A DNA stretch of 16,881 nucleotides from Clostridiales bacterium (GCA_018374635.1 JAHAEW010000071.1:1-16881); one strand, 5' to 3'; shown: positions 1 through 6,838, counted from the stretch's first letter. The notes: generated by a model not told the origin, from the sequence alone. Program-made: numbers and translations.

Positions 1-1
1 C

Positions 2-199
2 GCCTTGGAGCACATCGTCCACGAGAACGCCTACCGCCGCATGGAGCCGGCCGAGCTGGAGGCTATGCTGGCCGACAACGCCGGAGCCCGGCCCTACGGT
101 GCGTGGCTGGACGCCTTCTGCAAGCGCAAGTACAACTCCGATTTCTCCCGCGAGATGTCCCGCTCCATGGCCGAGTACCTCAAGCCCTTTCTGCCGTAA
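2..199 (+). CDS. C-terminal end of an unidentified protein (partial)
   Basis: The reading frame is open at the left edge of the window and stops at TAA 197-199, so only about the last 65 residues are visible. A TTG occurs at position 5, but there is no ribosome site before it and the frame continues to the edge, so I treat the gene as 5'-truncated by the window. The visible part is charged and probably alpha-helical, with the segments AYRRMEPAELEAML and MAEYLKPFLP. It has no motif I recognise. A strong terminator follows directly, so this is the end of its transcription unit and unrelated to the sigma operon downstream. Codon use is GC-rich, as in the last gene of the window, which suggests ordinary host DNA. 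Function unknown. Confidence 0.6.
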   Translation, partial: ALEHIVHENAYRRMEPAELEAMLADNAGARPYGAWLDAFCKRKYNSDFSREMSRSMAEYLKPFLP

Positions 200-204
200 A
201 AACG

Positions 205-239
205 CCCGCTCCCGGTTTTGGCTGGAAACCGGGGGCGGG
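205..239 (+). terminator. Rho-independent terminator after the first gene
   Basis: CCCGCTCCCGGTTT (205-218) pairs over 14 bp, with one T-G wobble, with AAACCGGGGGCGGG (226-239) around a 7-nt loop. It begins 6 nt after the stop codon. The 3' tail (attgcatttt) is only moderately T-rich. Confidence 0.75.
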
Positions 240-240
240 A

Positions 241-269
241 TTGCATTTTCCAGCCTGCTTCGGTAAAAT
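241..269 (+). promoter_or_regulatory. Housekeeping-type promoter of the first ECF cassette
   Basis: TTGCAT (241-246) and TAAAAT (264-269) are separated by exactly 17 nt. They resemble the sigma-A consensus, with four of six matches at -35 and five of six at -10. The predicted start near 276 lies about 30 nt before the ATG at 306 and leaves room for the GGAGGAG ribosome site at 291-297. The first cassette may therefore be made at a basal level by the vegetative polymerase, not only by its own sigma factor. Confidence 0.55.
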
Positions 270-305
270 GGAGCCGGTACCAGCCAACCGGGAGGAGAGA
301 TGCTT

Positions 306-815
306 ATGAGTCCAGCAGATGAAGCATGGGTGAAGGAACTTTATGAAGCCAATGCCCTCAAACTGTATAAGGTCGCTTTCCGCCGGCTGGGCGATAAAGA
401 CGAGGCTGAGAATGTCGTACAGGAGGCATTCTTATTGCTCCTGGCTCGGTTTGATACCGTAAGAGTTCATCCAAACCCCTCCGGGTGGCTGATGAAAGTC
501 GTTCAAAACCTAATCCGCCATTCTATGGACAGGAACCAGAAGCAATCTAGCCATGAAATTTCCATAGAGGAACAAATCACTCAAATCAGCGCCCCTCCAA
601 AACAGTTTTTTTCTCTGCGCGATATACTGCCGCCGGGCCTCACCCAGCGGGAACAGGATCTGTTGGTCTGGTTCTATGAGGAAGGGCTGTCCTACGAGGA
701 GATTTCTGCACGGCTGAAGATTCCGATCCTGACCTGCCGGACTCAGATGTTCCGGGCAAAGCAACACTATAAAAAGCTGGCGGAAAAAGAAACAGATTTT
801 TCAGAATTGATGTAA
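306..815 (+). CDS. ECF-type RNA polymerase sigma factor (cassette A)
   Basis: An alternative sigma-70 family factor that would direct RNA polymerase to a small set of promoters. It is 169 residues from the chosen ATG. Region 2 spans about residues 10-78 (RRLGDKDEAENVVQEAF, then the conserved HPNPSGWLMK). A linker with ILPPGL follows at 107-112, then a region 4 helix-turn-helix at about 113-158 (SYEEISARLKI ... RTQMFRAKQHY). There is no region 3, as usual for ECF factors. An ATG at 300 is also in frame but lies only 4 nt from GGAGG (291-295); the ATG at 306 has 10 nt and is preferred. The next gene, an anti-sigma factor, begins 45 nt downstream in the same operon. Sigma factors at 11429-11962 and 12568-13050 share the RxxLGxK, PNPxGWL and (I/L)(L/F)PxxL signatures, so the three are paralogues. 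Confidence 0.85.
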   Translation: MSPADEAWVKELYEANALKLYKVAFRRLGDKDEAENVVQEAFLLLLARFDTVRVHPNPSGWLMKVVQNLIRHSMDRNQKQSSHEISIEEQITQISAPPKQFFSLRDILPPGLTQREQDLLVWFYEEGLSYEEISARLKIPILTCRTQMFRAKQHYKKLAEKETDFSELM

Positions 816-860
816 TGTTTCTATCAGTCTTTCTGATATTCCTAAGAAGGAGGTGTCATG

Positions 861-1781
861 ATGCCCGAGAAGAAACGAGCCCCACACCAGTCGGGCAGAG
901 GGAAGGGCAACGTCTCTCAAATCCAAGGACATCTGTGCGACAAAACAGCGGACGAGCTGTTGACAGAGCTGGAAGCCAGGATGGATGAAATGACAGACCT
1001 TACCTATGATGAGGATGTGATTGACTCCTATCTGGCCGCCCTGGACAAAAAAGCTCCTCTCGAAAAAGATTTTGATGTGGAACGGTCATGGGAAAAGTTC
1101 CGTTCACAGCATGCGATTTTATTCGACGAGGACATTTTGCCCAAACCGGAGGTTCCCCAAAGAGGATCTCATGGATTCCGTTTCCGCAGAGCCTTCGCAA
1201 GAGTTGTCGTTGTTGCGGCCATCGTCGCCGTATTCACTATGTTTTGTGCACAGGCCGCTGGCATCGACGTGTTCGGTGCAATCGGGCGATGGACGGAGGA
1301 GACATTCCGCTTTGCTGCCCCGGCAGGCCCTGCAACTTCCGCGGTTTCCGCAGTTCCTGTTGACATTGATGGGGTTCTGATCTACGAAGTGGAGCAATAC
1401 CCCACGCTTCAGGATGCTTTTGACGCCCACTCCATTTCTGAACCGCTGGCCCCGTCCTGGATTCCGGAGGGGTATGTGCTGGACTATGTGGAGGCCAGCC
1501 CTTCAACCGGACAGGTCGTATTCACTGCCTCCTACAGCAGCGGTCAGAGCATCCTGAACCTTATGTATTCCTATCGAATGGACGGCACCTTTTCCTCATC
1601 CATCTTTGAAAAAGATGGTTCCTCTGTGATCGAGTACACCAAAAACGGCATTGTCCACTACATCATGTCGAATGTGAATGTACGGGTGGCTGCCTGGGTG
1701 AACGGTACCTGTGAGTGCTCTATTACGGGACCGTTGACCGAACAGGAAATGATCACAATCATTGATTCTATTTATACATAA
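861..1781 (+). CDS. Transmembrane anti-sigma factor with C-terminal DUF4367 domain (cassette A)
   Basis: Likely holds the upstream sigma factor inactive at the membrane. From the second ATG (861, 7 nt after GGAGG 849-853; the ATG at 858 would be only 4 nt away) it has 306 residues. Residues about 24-92 are an acidic helical cytoplasmic segment (DKTADELLTELEARMDEMT), inferred to bind sigma. An RFRR basic stop precedes one membrane helix at about 113-133 (VVVVAAIVAVFTMF). The outer part ends in a DUF4367-like domain at about 180-306, with SWIPEGY, HYIMSN, AAWVNGTCECSITG and MITIIDSIY. The gene at 10337-11212 has the same layout and matching C-terminal motifs, and 13090-13332 matches only the N-terminal segment. 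An Ala/Pro/Val-rich stretch just after the membrane could be a site for regulated cleavage, which is inference. The DUF4367 ligand is unknown. Confidence 0.8.
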   Translation: MPEKKRAPHQSGRGKGNVSQIQGHLCDKTADELLTELEARMDEMTDLTYDEDVIDSYLAALDKKAPLEKDFDVERSWEKFRSQHAILFDEDILPKPEVPQRGSHGFRFRRAFARVVVVAAIVAVFTMFCAQAAGIDVFGAIGRWTEETFRFAAPAGPATSAVSAVPVDIDGVLIYEVEQYPTLQDAFDAHSISEPLAPSWIPEGYVLDYVEASPSTGQVVFTASYSSGQSILNLMYSYRMDGTFSSSIFEKDGSSVIEYTKNGIVHYIMSNVNVRVAAWVNGTCECSITGPLTEQEMITIIDSIYT

Positions 1782-1798
1782 GAGAGGAGCAGTCAACT

Positions 1799-2236
1799 AT
1801 GAAAAAATCTCTGCGCTGCATCTGTGCAGCAATTTTTGCGCTGGCCTTCTGCACAGGCTTCGTCATCCATGCTTCGGCGGTTGAGCGGGCAAGTTCCTAT
1901 CTTACGAGATATTCTGCCACGCTTTTCGCGGGTGACCGCGGCGCCGTTGAAATAACGATTTCCGTCGTCGCAAATCAACGTGTTTCAGAACTGGGCGCCA
2001 GCTACATTTTGTTGGAGGAGTCCGACGATGGCGGAAGGACCTGGAGCACCGCCAAAGAGTACGAGGGCGAAAGCTGGATGACCGCCGAAAACCGCTCCAG
2101 CTACAGCAGGACCCTTTCGTATCAGGGAACCATCGGACATCAATACCGGGTAACGGCGGATGTCTTTGCCAGAGACGCCAACGGCATCGACAGCCGTACC
2201 ACTCCCACCTCCTCCGCGGTTACGGCAAAAAGATAA
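1799..2236 (+). CDS. Small secreted beta-rich protein of cassette A
   Basis: A 145-residue exported protein of unknown function. It has a Sec signal peptide (MKKSLRCICAAIFALAF ... HASA, cleavage probably near residue 27). The mature domain of about 115 residues is rich in alternating beta-strand patterns: GAVEITISVV, SELGASYILLEES, GRTWSTAKEYEG, YRVTADVFARD. The start has an AGAGGAG ribosome site and lies 17 nt after the anti-sigma stop, so it belongs to the operon. The protein at 9881-10333 is a clear paralogue at the same operon position: S(S/E)YL(T/A)R, (E/K)LGA near the centre, GxxWxTxKxYxG and G..YR. This conserved linkage suggests a functional tie to the DUF4367 anti-sigma, for example as ligand or regulated effector. 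There are no catalytic motifs and no cell-wall anchor. Confidence 0.75.
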   Translation: MKKSLRCICAAIFALAFCTGFVIHASAVERASSYLTRYSATLFAGDRGAVEITISVVANQRVSELGASYILLEESDDGGRTWSTAKEYEGESWMTAENRSSYSRTLSYQGTIGHQYRVTADVFARDANGIDSRTTPTSSAVTAKR

Positions 2237-2294
2237 ATAGCTCTATTACCAACTATATTTTTTCTATTTTGTAATGATCGTTTATTTGTATTAT

Positions 2295-2334
2295 AACCGG
2301 CTGATGGAATGACTTCGCATTCCATCAGCCGGTT
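2295..2334. terminator. Bidirectional terminator between convergent genes
   Basis: AACCGGCTGATGGAATG (2295-2311) is perfectly complementary over 17 bp to 2318-2334, with a 6-nt loop. It sits between the end of cassette A on the + strand (2236) and the end of the minus-strand zinc-ribbon gene (2337). Flanking T content is modest, so termination strength is uncertain. Confidence 0.75.
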
Positions 2335-2336
2335 TA

Positions 2337-2600
2337 TTAGAACTCGTCTGTTTCCTCTTCCTTAAAATGTTTGCCGCAATGAGGGCACACTGTGATATTT
2401 CGCCCCCACATTGGAAATCGCTTTTCACAGTAAGGACATTTAGGACGAGCATATCGTCCCAGCCATACACAATTCACTGTGACTATGGCCGATCCAAAGA
2501 ACACCTCGCCTGATATCAGAGATGCAATCAAGAGAAATATCAAACAACCTAATGAAGTAAAAAAACCTACTCGTGTGCTATGCACGCTCTTTAATTTCAT
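2337..2600 (-). CDS. Small membrane protein with a C-terminal zinc ribbon
   Basis: From the ATG at 2600 it has 87 residues. The ATG has a CAAGG ribosome site 5 nt upstream; an in-frame TTG at 2624 would overlap the preceding gene and is less likely. Residues about 11-48 are hydrophobic and can form one long or two short membrane helices (GFFTSLGCLIFLLIASLIS, then VFFGSAIVTVNCVWLG). The cytoplasmic tail has CPYC (Cys55, Cys58) and CPHC (Cys72, Cys75) 13 residues apart, a typical four-cysteine zinc ribbon, then an acidic end. It starts 13 nt after the stop of the large secreted protein gene, so the two are probably co-transcribed. I do not recognise a named family. A structural or assembly role at the membrane is possible but not shown. 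Confidence 0.6.
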   Translation of the reverse strand: MKLKSVHSTRVGFFTSLGCLIFLLIASLISGEVFFGSAIVTVNCVWLGRYARPKCPYCEKRFPMWGRNITVCPHCGKHFKEEETDEF

Positions 2601-2613
2601 ATTTACCTTGGTG

Positions 2614-3909
2614 TTAACAGTCAAGCTCTAATGTAGTTACTGTATTTACGTCAAAATAGTATAGCGTTTCATAGGATCGATATATATATTCCACCGTAGG
2701 TTCGATCTCTACTTCGTAAGTCTTGTGCTCTCCAGGATCCATTCGGAAGCATACTGCTGCCGGAACTACATCAAAATTTATGCCCTGGTCTGCGACACTA
2801 AGTCCCATTTTAAAAATAGCCTCTGTTCCAAATGGGTCGATTTCCATTTTACTTGCTTGTGGCAGTATCGTATTTAAGGTTTCTAGTACTACACCAACAT
2901 ACCCTGCGGCATCTTTAAAAATGCCCAAAATGGATAAAGCAGCTGATAAGAGAGAAAATACTGTATCCGATTCACCAGTATCCACCCCCGGCGGGGCTTC
3001 ATAAAATCTGAGAAAAGCACAATCCTTTGTGGTAGTACCGATAATTTTAACCTGACTCAAATAAACATTTGCTAAATCTACTTGATCCGATAATTCTTCA
3101 CAGTAAGTATATGGCGCAAGTAGCAAAAGACTATATCTAGTGTCATTCCCTGCCTCAGAAATAGCCCCTTCCGGTTTAAAGTATGCGTAAAAATCCATTC
3201 CCGGCCCACTGAGTCCGTAGTTATTTTTTGGCACCGGCAGGGTAAACACTTCCACTTTTTTATATCCTTTTGGCGTCGTAGGGGTACTTGCCAGCGCTAA
3301 CTGACCATCTAAATCATTCGTATCTTCGGAATATAGAGGATGCAGTGCTTTTATCTCGTCTGTATAAACGGATTCACCGACTCTAAGAAATACAGGGAAC
3401 TCCTCACTATCTTGTTTTTTCATTGAAATACCTAAACAGGCCCCTTCCGTACCTATCCGTTTCTGGAACGAAGACATAATATGGTAGGTTTCTGTGCCTA
3501 TGGAGATCTCGCCCTCCAGCGGCCCCCCTTCAATTAGAGTAATGTCATCAGAAAGTTCTACTTGCTCCAGTTGGCCCTCCAGATGAGTCTCATACGTCGT
3601 GTCTCCACTGTAGAATTGGAGTTCCACGGACGCCTTAATGTTTTCCGCAGTTTCATTCAAAACTAAATTATAGCTAAATTCTGCGGTCACATTTGGCGCG
3701 TCTTCTCCTCTTGTAGCCAGCCCATTAAAAAACGGCATCTGCGAGACTTCCGTGCCGGGTTCATATTCCACTACAGCGGTAATGCCCGTTTCAGAAATGG
3801 TATCTGTCAGACTGGTTGCCAGTGCCATTGGCGACAGAAGCGACAGGAGCACTGCAAGCACCAAAACCGTTGGTATTCCAATATAACCCCTTTTTTTCTT
3901 CAGCATCAT
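2614..3909 (-). CDS. Large secreted protein of unknown function
   Basis: From the ATG at 3909 it has 431 residues. The frame opens further upstream (ATG at 3987), but only the 3909 ATG has a good ribosome site (GGGAGG at 3917-3922, 7 nt spacing), and this start places a signal peptide exactly at the N-terminus: MMLKKKRGYIG, then a hydrophobic stretch ending SPMALA. The mature part is acidic, low in cysteine and mostly beta-strand-like (TAEFSYNLVLNE, KASVELQFYSG), with one more hydrophobic helical stretch in the C-terminal half (VFSLLSAALSILGIFKDAAGYVGVVLE) that could associate with a membrane. There is no LPXTG motif and no recognisable enzyme signature. It is followed in the same operon by a zinc-ribbon membrane protein. 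The AT-rich codon use contrasts with the neighbouring conjugative-element segment. Confidence 0.65.
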   Translation of the reverse strand: MMLKKKRGYIGIPTVLVLAVLLSLLSPMALATSLTDTISETGITAVVEYEPGTEVSQMPFFNGLATRGEDAPNVTAEFSYNLVLNETAENIKASVELQFYSGDTTYETHLEGQLEQVELSDDITLIEGGPLEGEISIGTETYHIMSSFQKRIGTEGACLGISMKKQDSEEFPVFLRVGESVYTDEIKALHPLYSEDTNDLDGQLALASTPTTPKGYKKVEVFTLPVPKNNYGLSGPGMDFYAYFKPEGAISEAGNDTRYSLLLLAPYTYCEELSDQVDLANVYLSQVKIIGTTTKDCAFLRFYEAPPGVDTGESDTVFSLLSAALSILGIFKDAAGYVGVVLETLNTILPQASKMEIDPFGTEAIFKMGLSVADQGINFDVVPAAVCFRMDPGEHKTYEVEIEPTVEYIYRSYETLYYFDVNTVTTLELDC

Positions 3910-4159
3910 TTTGAATCCTCCCATTTTCATTTCCCTATCGGGGACTGGATGATGGGTTCTTTGCCGCTGGTCGTGTACTTTGCTCATAGCAGGCGCTTAA
4001 ATCATTCCCATTGGGCTCACCCCTTCTATGTGTTTTATGCACGCACATTTCAAGAATAGCTTCCTGTTGGATCTCTTTGTCTCTATATCAGTCTGGAGGA
4101 TCAAAATATTACACTTCATCTATAATTTTTTACGTAGGCCAGGTCTGTTATTGAAATTT

Positions 4160-4191
4160 AAGGAGGGCAGCAAACCTGGATTGCCCTTCTT
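4160..4191 (+). terminator. Terminator-like hairpin with no obvious gene upstream
   Basis: AAGGAGGGCA (4160-4169) pairs with TGCCCTTCTT (4182-4191) with one wobble and a 12-nt loop, followed by ccttta. No + strand gene ends just before it, so it may be the relic of a lost gene. Confidence 0.4.
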
Positions 4192-4266
4192 CCTTTATTA
4201 TAGATTGTAAACTGCGTCTCTTTGGGGCCTAACCGCCTTCCGACGCAAAAACTTTCCTCCTAACAG

Positions 4267-4305
4267 CAGGAGCGCCGCCCAAATGGGCGGCGCTCCTGTT
4301 TACTT
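4267..4305 (+). terminator. Strong hairpin with T-rich tail at the left edge of the mobile-element fragment
   Basis: CAGGAGCGCCGCCC (4267-4280) is perfectly complementary over 14 bp to GGGCGGCGCTCCTG (4285-4298), with an AAAT loop, then tttacttt. It has the form of a Rho-independent terminator for + strand transcription, but no + strand gene ends before it. It lies where GC content jumps, close to the breakpoint of the truncated helicase gene. It may be the tail of a deleted gene or a junction structure. Confidence 0.5.
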
Positions 4306-4323
4306 TATAAATGCTCGCCCTTA

Positions 4324-4626
4324 GCGGGGGTTCTTGATGGCGGCCTGGAGGGCGTACAGGTGCGGTTGAGCAACCTCCGGGAGCAGTTGGCGGCGGCGAA
4401 AAAGGAGCTGGGAAAGCCCTTCCCCCAGGAGGCGGAGCTGGCTGCCAAAAGCTCACGGCTGGCCGAGCTGAACGCCCAGCTTGATATGGGTGCACAGCGC
4501 AAGCCCACGTCACAGGAGCAGGAGATCGCCAAGAGCACACGCCCCTCCGTACTGGAGGGGCTGAAACGGCCCGTGCCGCCCAGGGCGGCGGAGAAAAAAG
4601 CAAAACACCATGAGGAAGTGCGCTGA
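4324..4626 (+). pseudogene. 3' stump of the large conjugative-element helicase/DNA methylase gene
   Basis: The frame is open from a stop at 4261 to TGA 4624-4626. The segment starting near LDGGLEGVQVRL, then REQLAAAKKELGKPFPQEAEL and SSRLAELNAQLDM, matches my memory of the coiled-coil C-terminus of the very large SNF2-like helicase/N6-methylase proteins of Clostridia conjugative elements, which exceed 2,000 residues. Only about 100 residues remain; all catalytic parts are missing and the upstream 60 nt do not read like the family. A GTG at 4360 has a chance GGAGGG 7 nt upstream (4347-4352), so an 88-residue product could be made, but I regard the gene as a deletion remnant. The recognition is from memory of family sequences and was not searched. 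Confidence 0.55.
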
Positions 4627-4635
4627 ATAGAATTT

Positions 4636-4674
4636 CGCCCCTGACATCAGGGCGTTTCTTTGGTGTCAGGGGCG
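4636..4674. terminator. Inverted repeat between converging genes
   Basis: CGCCCCTGACA (4636-4646) pairs perfectly over 11 bp with TGTCAGGGGCG (4664-4674). It lies between the end of the helicase stump (4626, + strand) and the end of the small minus-strand gene (4647), overlapping the last codons of the latter. It could terminate either transcript, but neither side has a long T run. Confidence 0.45.
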
Positions 4675-4913
4675 GCTTCTGCCTGTTTTGTTTTCGCACG
4701 GCGGCGCTGCTTCTGCGCCGCTTTTTTCTGGTGCTTGGCTTCGATCTCATGCAGCCACACGCTCACGGGCGCTTTCCACGGCTCACTTTTGCTGGGAATG
4801 TTTTTTACCAGACTGCGGGGATTGAGACCCAGCCGTTTTGCAAGCGCAATATCCTCATTATTTAAGCGGCACTTCTTTTTTGCATCCTGCCACATCTGTT
4901 CGCTGTACGCCAT
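4647..4913 (-). CDS. Small conjugative-element accessory protein, function unknown
   Basis: From the ATG at 4913 (GAGGGT ribosome site at 4921-4926, 7 nt spacing; a GTG at 4922 is not supported) it has 88 residues beginning MAYSEQMWQDAKKKCRLN. The pattern of a short acidic/basic N-terminal helix, LNNEDIALAKRLGLNPRSLVKNIPS, SEPWKAPVSVWLHE and a basic Lys/Gln/Arg-rich tail is one I associate with small uncharacterised proteins between the helicase and mobilization genes of these elements. The NEDIALAKRLGLNPRSLVKN part resembles a helix-turn-helix, and the basic tail would suit nucleic-acid binding; both are inference. It has its own extended -10 promoter and is read opposite to the rest of the module. 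Confidence 0.65.
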   Translation of the reverse strand: MAYSEQMWQDAKKKCRLNNEDIALAKRLGLNPRSLVKNIPSKSEPWKAPVSVWLHEIEAKHQKKAAQKQRRRAKTKQAEAAPDTKETP

Positions 4914-4939
4914 TAAAATCACCCTCGGTATTTTTGCTT

Positions 4940-4948
4940 ATTATACCA
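4940..4948 (-). promoter_or_regulatory. Extended -10 promoter for the small accessory gene
   Basis: On the minus strand TGGTATAAT gives a perfect TATAAT preceded by TGn, with only a poor -35 (TTCCGA) 17 nt upstream. The predicted start is about 20 nt before the ATG at 4913, leaving room for the GAGGGT ribosome site. Confidence 0.5.
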
Positions 4949-4981
4949 TGCTGAAACTGATTTCGGAAGGAGTGTTTGAAC

Positions 4982-6052
4982 ATGAAGCAAGAGGAAATGA
5001 ACACGCGGCTCTATGAAAAACTGGCCGCCGAGCAGACCAAGTACCGGGACTGGCTGATGAGCCAGCCGCCGGAGGAGATTTTGAACCACGCATACGAGTA
5101 TGCCGTCCGGGAGGACATTCTGGCGGCGGCGGAGCTGATGGATATGCCCCAGGCCCAGGCCGCCGCGCTGTTGGCTGTACCCTCCCCCATGGAGGCTATC
5201 TACGGAGAGTGGACAGAACAGAAAAGCCCCGGCCTGGACCCTATGCTGGACTGCATCTCGGACCTGGCCTATGACGCTCTCCAGGCCCAGCGGGAGCTTC
5301 CGGTGTACCGCTATCCCGGAAGCTATGCCCATGAGCACGGGGAGCCGGAGCAGTACCGGGCCTCCCGCAAGGCCGACATTGCCTGCAAGGAGGCCATAGA
5401 GACCGCGATTACGGGGCATTACCGGGACAACCACCTGGACCGGGAAGCCGTCTCCCAGGTGGTGGAGCAGTTCGGCTATGAGCGGGTACTTCACGTCCTT
5501 GCCAATACGGTCCGGCATAAAGAGTGGGACGGGCGGATTTCCCAAAGCAACAAGGCGTGGGCCAGGACTGTTCCCGTCTTTGAGGACCCGGACGCCTGGG
5601 GGAATGACCGCAACAAAGAGTTTGTCGTGGACCGCAGCCATCCCGGCATCATCGACCTGTTTGTGGATATGGCGCGGCATGAGTATCTGCTGTCCCAGCC
5701 GCTCACCAAGGAGGATATTCACGCAGAGGCCGCCCGCATCCTCTCCGCGTTTCAGGCAGAGAGAGAACCGAACAGCCCCCATGGGACCCATTTTATGGCC
5801 CAGGTAGACCCGGATTTTCTGGCCCGTGCAAGTACCAAAGACCATGACCGCCTCATGGCGATGCTGCCCTTCCAGTCGCTCACGCTCTCCGGCCTGGAAG
5901 GGCGCAAGGGCGTCTACGCGCTGATTACAAAAGACGAGGACCGCACGAAACCGCTCCGTCAGCGCAGGCCCTCCGTGCGCAGGAAGCTGAGTGAGACGAA
6001 AACCGAGCCTGGACACCAGGACAAGAAAAAGGCCCGGGAGCAGGAGCGGTAA
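4982..6052 (+). CDS. DUF3848/DUF3849-like conjugative-element protein
   Basis: A 356-residue soluble protein from the ATG at 4982 (AAGGAG at 4967-4972, 9 nt spacing). The N-terminal part (about 1-100: NTRLYEKLAAEQ, SQPPEEILNHAYEYAVREDI, then an Ala-rich helix ending AAALLAVPSPM) resembles DUF3848. The middle (about 110-215: YRASRKADIACKEAIETAI, VVEQFGYERVLHVLANTVRHKEWDGR, SNKAWA) resembles DUF3849. After that come helical segments and a basic tail (KLSETKTEPG ... KKKAREQER). I assign these families from memory. Both are of unknown biochemical function and occur in Clostridia conjugative elements, sometimes as parts of large mobilization or antirestriction-like proteins. It ends 2 nt before mobC and is surely co-transcribed with it, suggesting a role in DNA processing or host adaptation. 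Confidence 0.65.
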   Translation: MKQEEMNTRLYEKLAAEQTKYRDWLMSQPPEEILNHAYEYAVREDILAAAELMDMPQAQAAALLAVPSPMEAIYGEWTEQKSPGLDPMLDCISDLAYDALQAQRELPVYRYPGSYAHEHGEPEQYRASRKADIACKEAIETAITGHYRDNHLDREAVSQVVEQFGYERVLHVLANTVRHKEWDGRISQSNKAWARTVPVFEDPDAWGNDRNKEFVVDRSHPGIIDLFVDMARHEYLLSQPLTKEDIHAEAARILSAFQAEREPNSPHGTHFMAQVDPDFLARASTKDHDRLMAMLPFQSLTLSGLEGRKGVYALITKDEDRTKPLRQRRPSVRRKLSETKTEPGHQDKKKAREQER

Positions 6053-6054
6053 GC

Positions 6055-6393
6055 ATGGCGAAGCGCACCAGAAATGTGCCGGTCCTCTTTTGGGTCTCGC
6101 CCCAGGAGATGGAGCTGATCCGGCAGAAGATGGCTCAGTTCGGGACGGACAATCTCAGCGCGTACCTGCGCAAGATGGCGATAGACGGCTATGTGCTGCA
6201 ACTGGATTTGCCGGAGCTGAAGGAGCTGGTGAGCCTGCTGCGCCGGTCCAGCAACAACCTGAACCAGCTCACCCGCCGCGTCCATGAGACCGGGCGCTTT
6301 TATGACGCGGACCTGGAGGACTTGCGGCAGGGGTATGAACGCCTGTGGTCAGCGGCGGGGCATGTGCTCTCCCAGCTTTCCAAGCTGGAATAA
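6055..6393 (+). CDS. mobC: MobC-like relaxosome accessory protein
   Basis: A 112-residue DNA-binding protein expected to help the relaxase open the origin of transfer. The N-terminal part (residues about 5-45: RNVPVLFWVSPQEMELIRQKM, NLSAYLRKMAIDGY) fits a ribbon-helix-helix fold. The C-terminal half holds the family signature SSNNLNQLTRRVHETGRFY (about 64-82) and a final helix. The length is normal for MobC. The gene starts 2 nt after the preceding stop, implying translational coupling. The relaxase gene lies about 470 bp downstream, beyond a small membrane protein gene, an order known from Clostridia conjugative elements. Nothing suggests it is broken. Confidence 0.8.
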   Translation: MAKRTRNVPVLFWVSPQEMELIRQKMAQFGTDNLSAYLRKMAIDGYVLQLDLPELKELVSLLRRSSNNLNQLTRRVHETGRFYDADLEDLRQGYERLWSAAGHVLSQLSKLE

Positions 6394-6422
6394 GCCGAAA
6401 AAAATTCGCCGAAATTTTCGGC
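6394..6422. repeat. GCCGAAA repeats forming an inverted repeat after mobC
   Basis: GCCGAAA occurs at 6394-6400 and again at 6408-6414. The second copy forms a 7-bp perfect inverted repeat around one T with TTTCGGC (6416-6422). It starts immediately after the mobC stop codon. It could be a terminator (tail aaattt), a binding site for MobC, or part of an oriT; the sequence does not decide. Confidence 0.45.
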
Positions 6423-6436
6423 AAATTTCCGCATCG

Positions 6437-6465
6437 TTGTGGCTGGCCCCGGCCTATGGTAAGAT
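6437..6465 (+). promoter_or_regulatory. Extended -10 promoter before the CD1845-family gene
   Basis: TTGTGG (6437-6442) and TAAGAT (6460-6465) are 17 nt apart, and TGG precedes TAAGAT, giving an extended -10. The predicted start near 6472 is followed by the AAGGAGG ribosome site (6485-6491) of the next gene. It would drive the small membrane protein and possibly the relaxase. Confidence 0.45.
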
Positions 6466-6499
6466 GATAGTGGAAAAAGACGCCAAGGAGGAATGAGAT

Positions 6500-6790
6500 A
6501 TGAGGTTACTGTTAAAGATACTCGCGGCCCCCCTGATTGCGGCCCTGGCCCTGCTGGTCTGGATTTGCTCCGGCCTGCTCTACTGCACCGCCTTTATCTT
6601 CGGTCTCGCGGGGACTATTGTGGCGGTCCTGGGCGTGGCGGTGCTCGTCACCTACTCGGTTCAAAACGGCATCATTCTCCTGGTGATTGCCTTCCTCGTT
6701 TCTCCCATGGGTCTGCCCATGGCGGCGGCGTGGCTGCTGGGAAAGCTCCAGGCCCTGCGCTATACCATTCAGGATTGGATTTACGGATAA
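6500..6790 (+). CDS. CD1845-family small membrane protein
   Basis: A 96-residue integral membrane protein with two long hydrophobic regions (residues about 6-30 and 33-70, probably three helices in all) and a short polar end, LLGKLQALRYTIQDWIYG. The pattern ITYS(V/I)xNGII.LVIAFLVSPMGLPM near residues 51-74 is the part I recognise from the CD1845 family of Clostridioides difficile conjugative transposons, which is located next to mobC and relaxase genes. The exact function is unknown; a role at the membrane during mobilization is plausible. It starts with AAGGAGG 8 nt before the ATG, has its own promoter candidate and is followed by a hairpin terminator. Confidence 0.75.
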   Translation: MRLLLKILAAPLIAALALLVWICSGLLYCTAFIFGLAGTIVAVLGVAVLVTYSVQNGIILLVIAFLVSPMGLPMAAAWLLGKLQALRYTIQDWIYG

Positions 6791-6803
6791 ATCAAACAAA
6801 GAC

Positions 6804-6838
6804 GGCCCCGACGCTCAAGAAGCGCCGGGGCTGTTCTT
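6804..6838 (+). terminator. Hairpin terminator between the CD1845-family gene and the relaxase
   Basis: GCCCCG-A-CGCT (6805-6815) pairs with AGCG-C-CGGGGC (6821-6831) with one mismatch and a 5-nt loop, followed by tgttctt. It lies 15 nt after the stop at 6790 and ends about 28 nt before the relaxase start, so relaxase expression may depend on read-through. Confidence 0.6.

Larger units (their letters stand above)
3910..4323. other. Gene-free stretch between the secreted-protein gene and the mobile-element fragment
   Basis: About 410 bases in which I see no convincing gene. A 60-codon + strand frame at 4028-4210 has no ribosome site and no recognisable product. The stretch should hold the minus-strand promoter for the secreted-protein gene; a weak TTGAAA with CATAGA 17 nt on (minus strand, about 4050-4022) is possible but far from consensus. 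It also contains two terminator-like hairpins, listed separately, and the AT-rich to GC-rich change at the left edge of the mobile-element remnant. Confidence 0.5.

Noticed and set aside
4028..4210. 60-codon plus-strand frame between the secreted-protein gene and the element
   Set aside because: No ribosome site, no recognisable sequence, and it runs through a hairpin.
4229..4750. 173-codon Pro/Arg-rich minus-strand frame
   Set aside because: Opposite the helicase stump and overlapping the small accessory gene; its composition is typical of antisense GC-rich reading.
4919..6016. 365-codon minus-strand frame opposite the DUF3848/DUF3849-like gene
   Set aside because: Antisense shadow of a well-supported gene, with no ribosome site or recognisable family.
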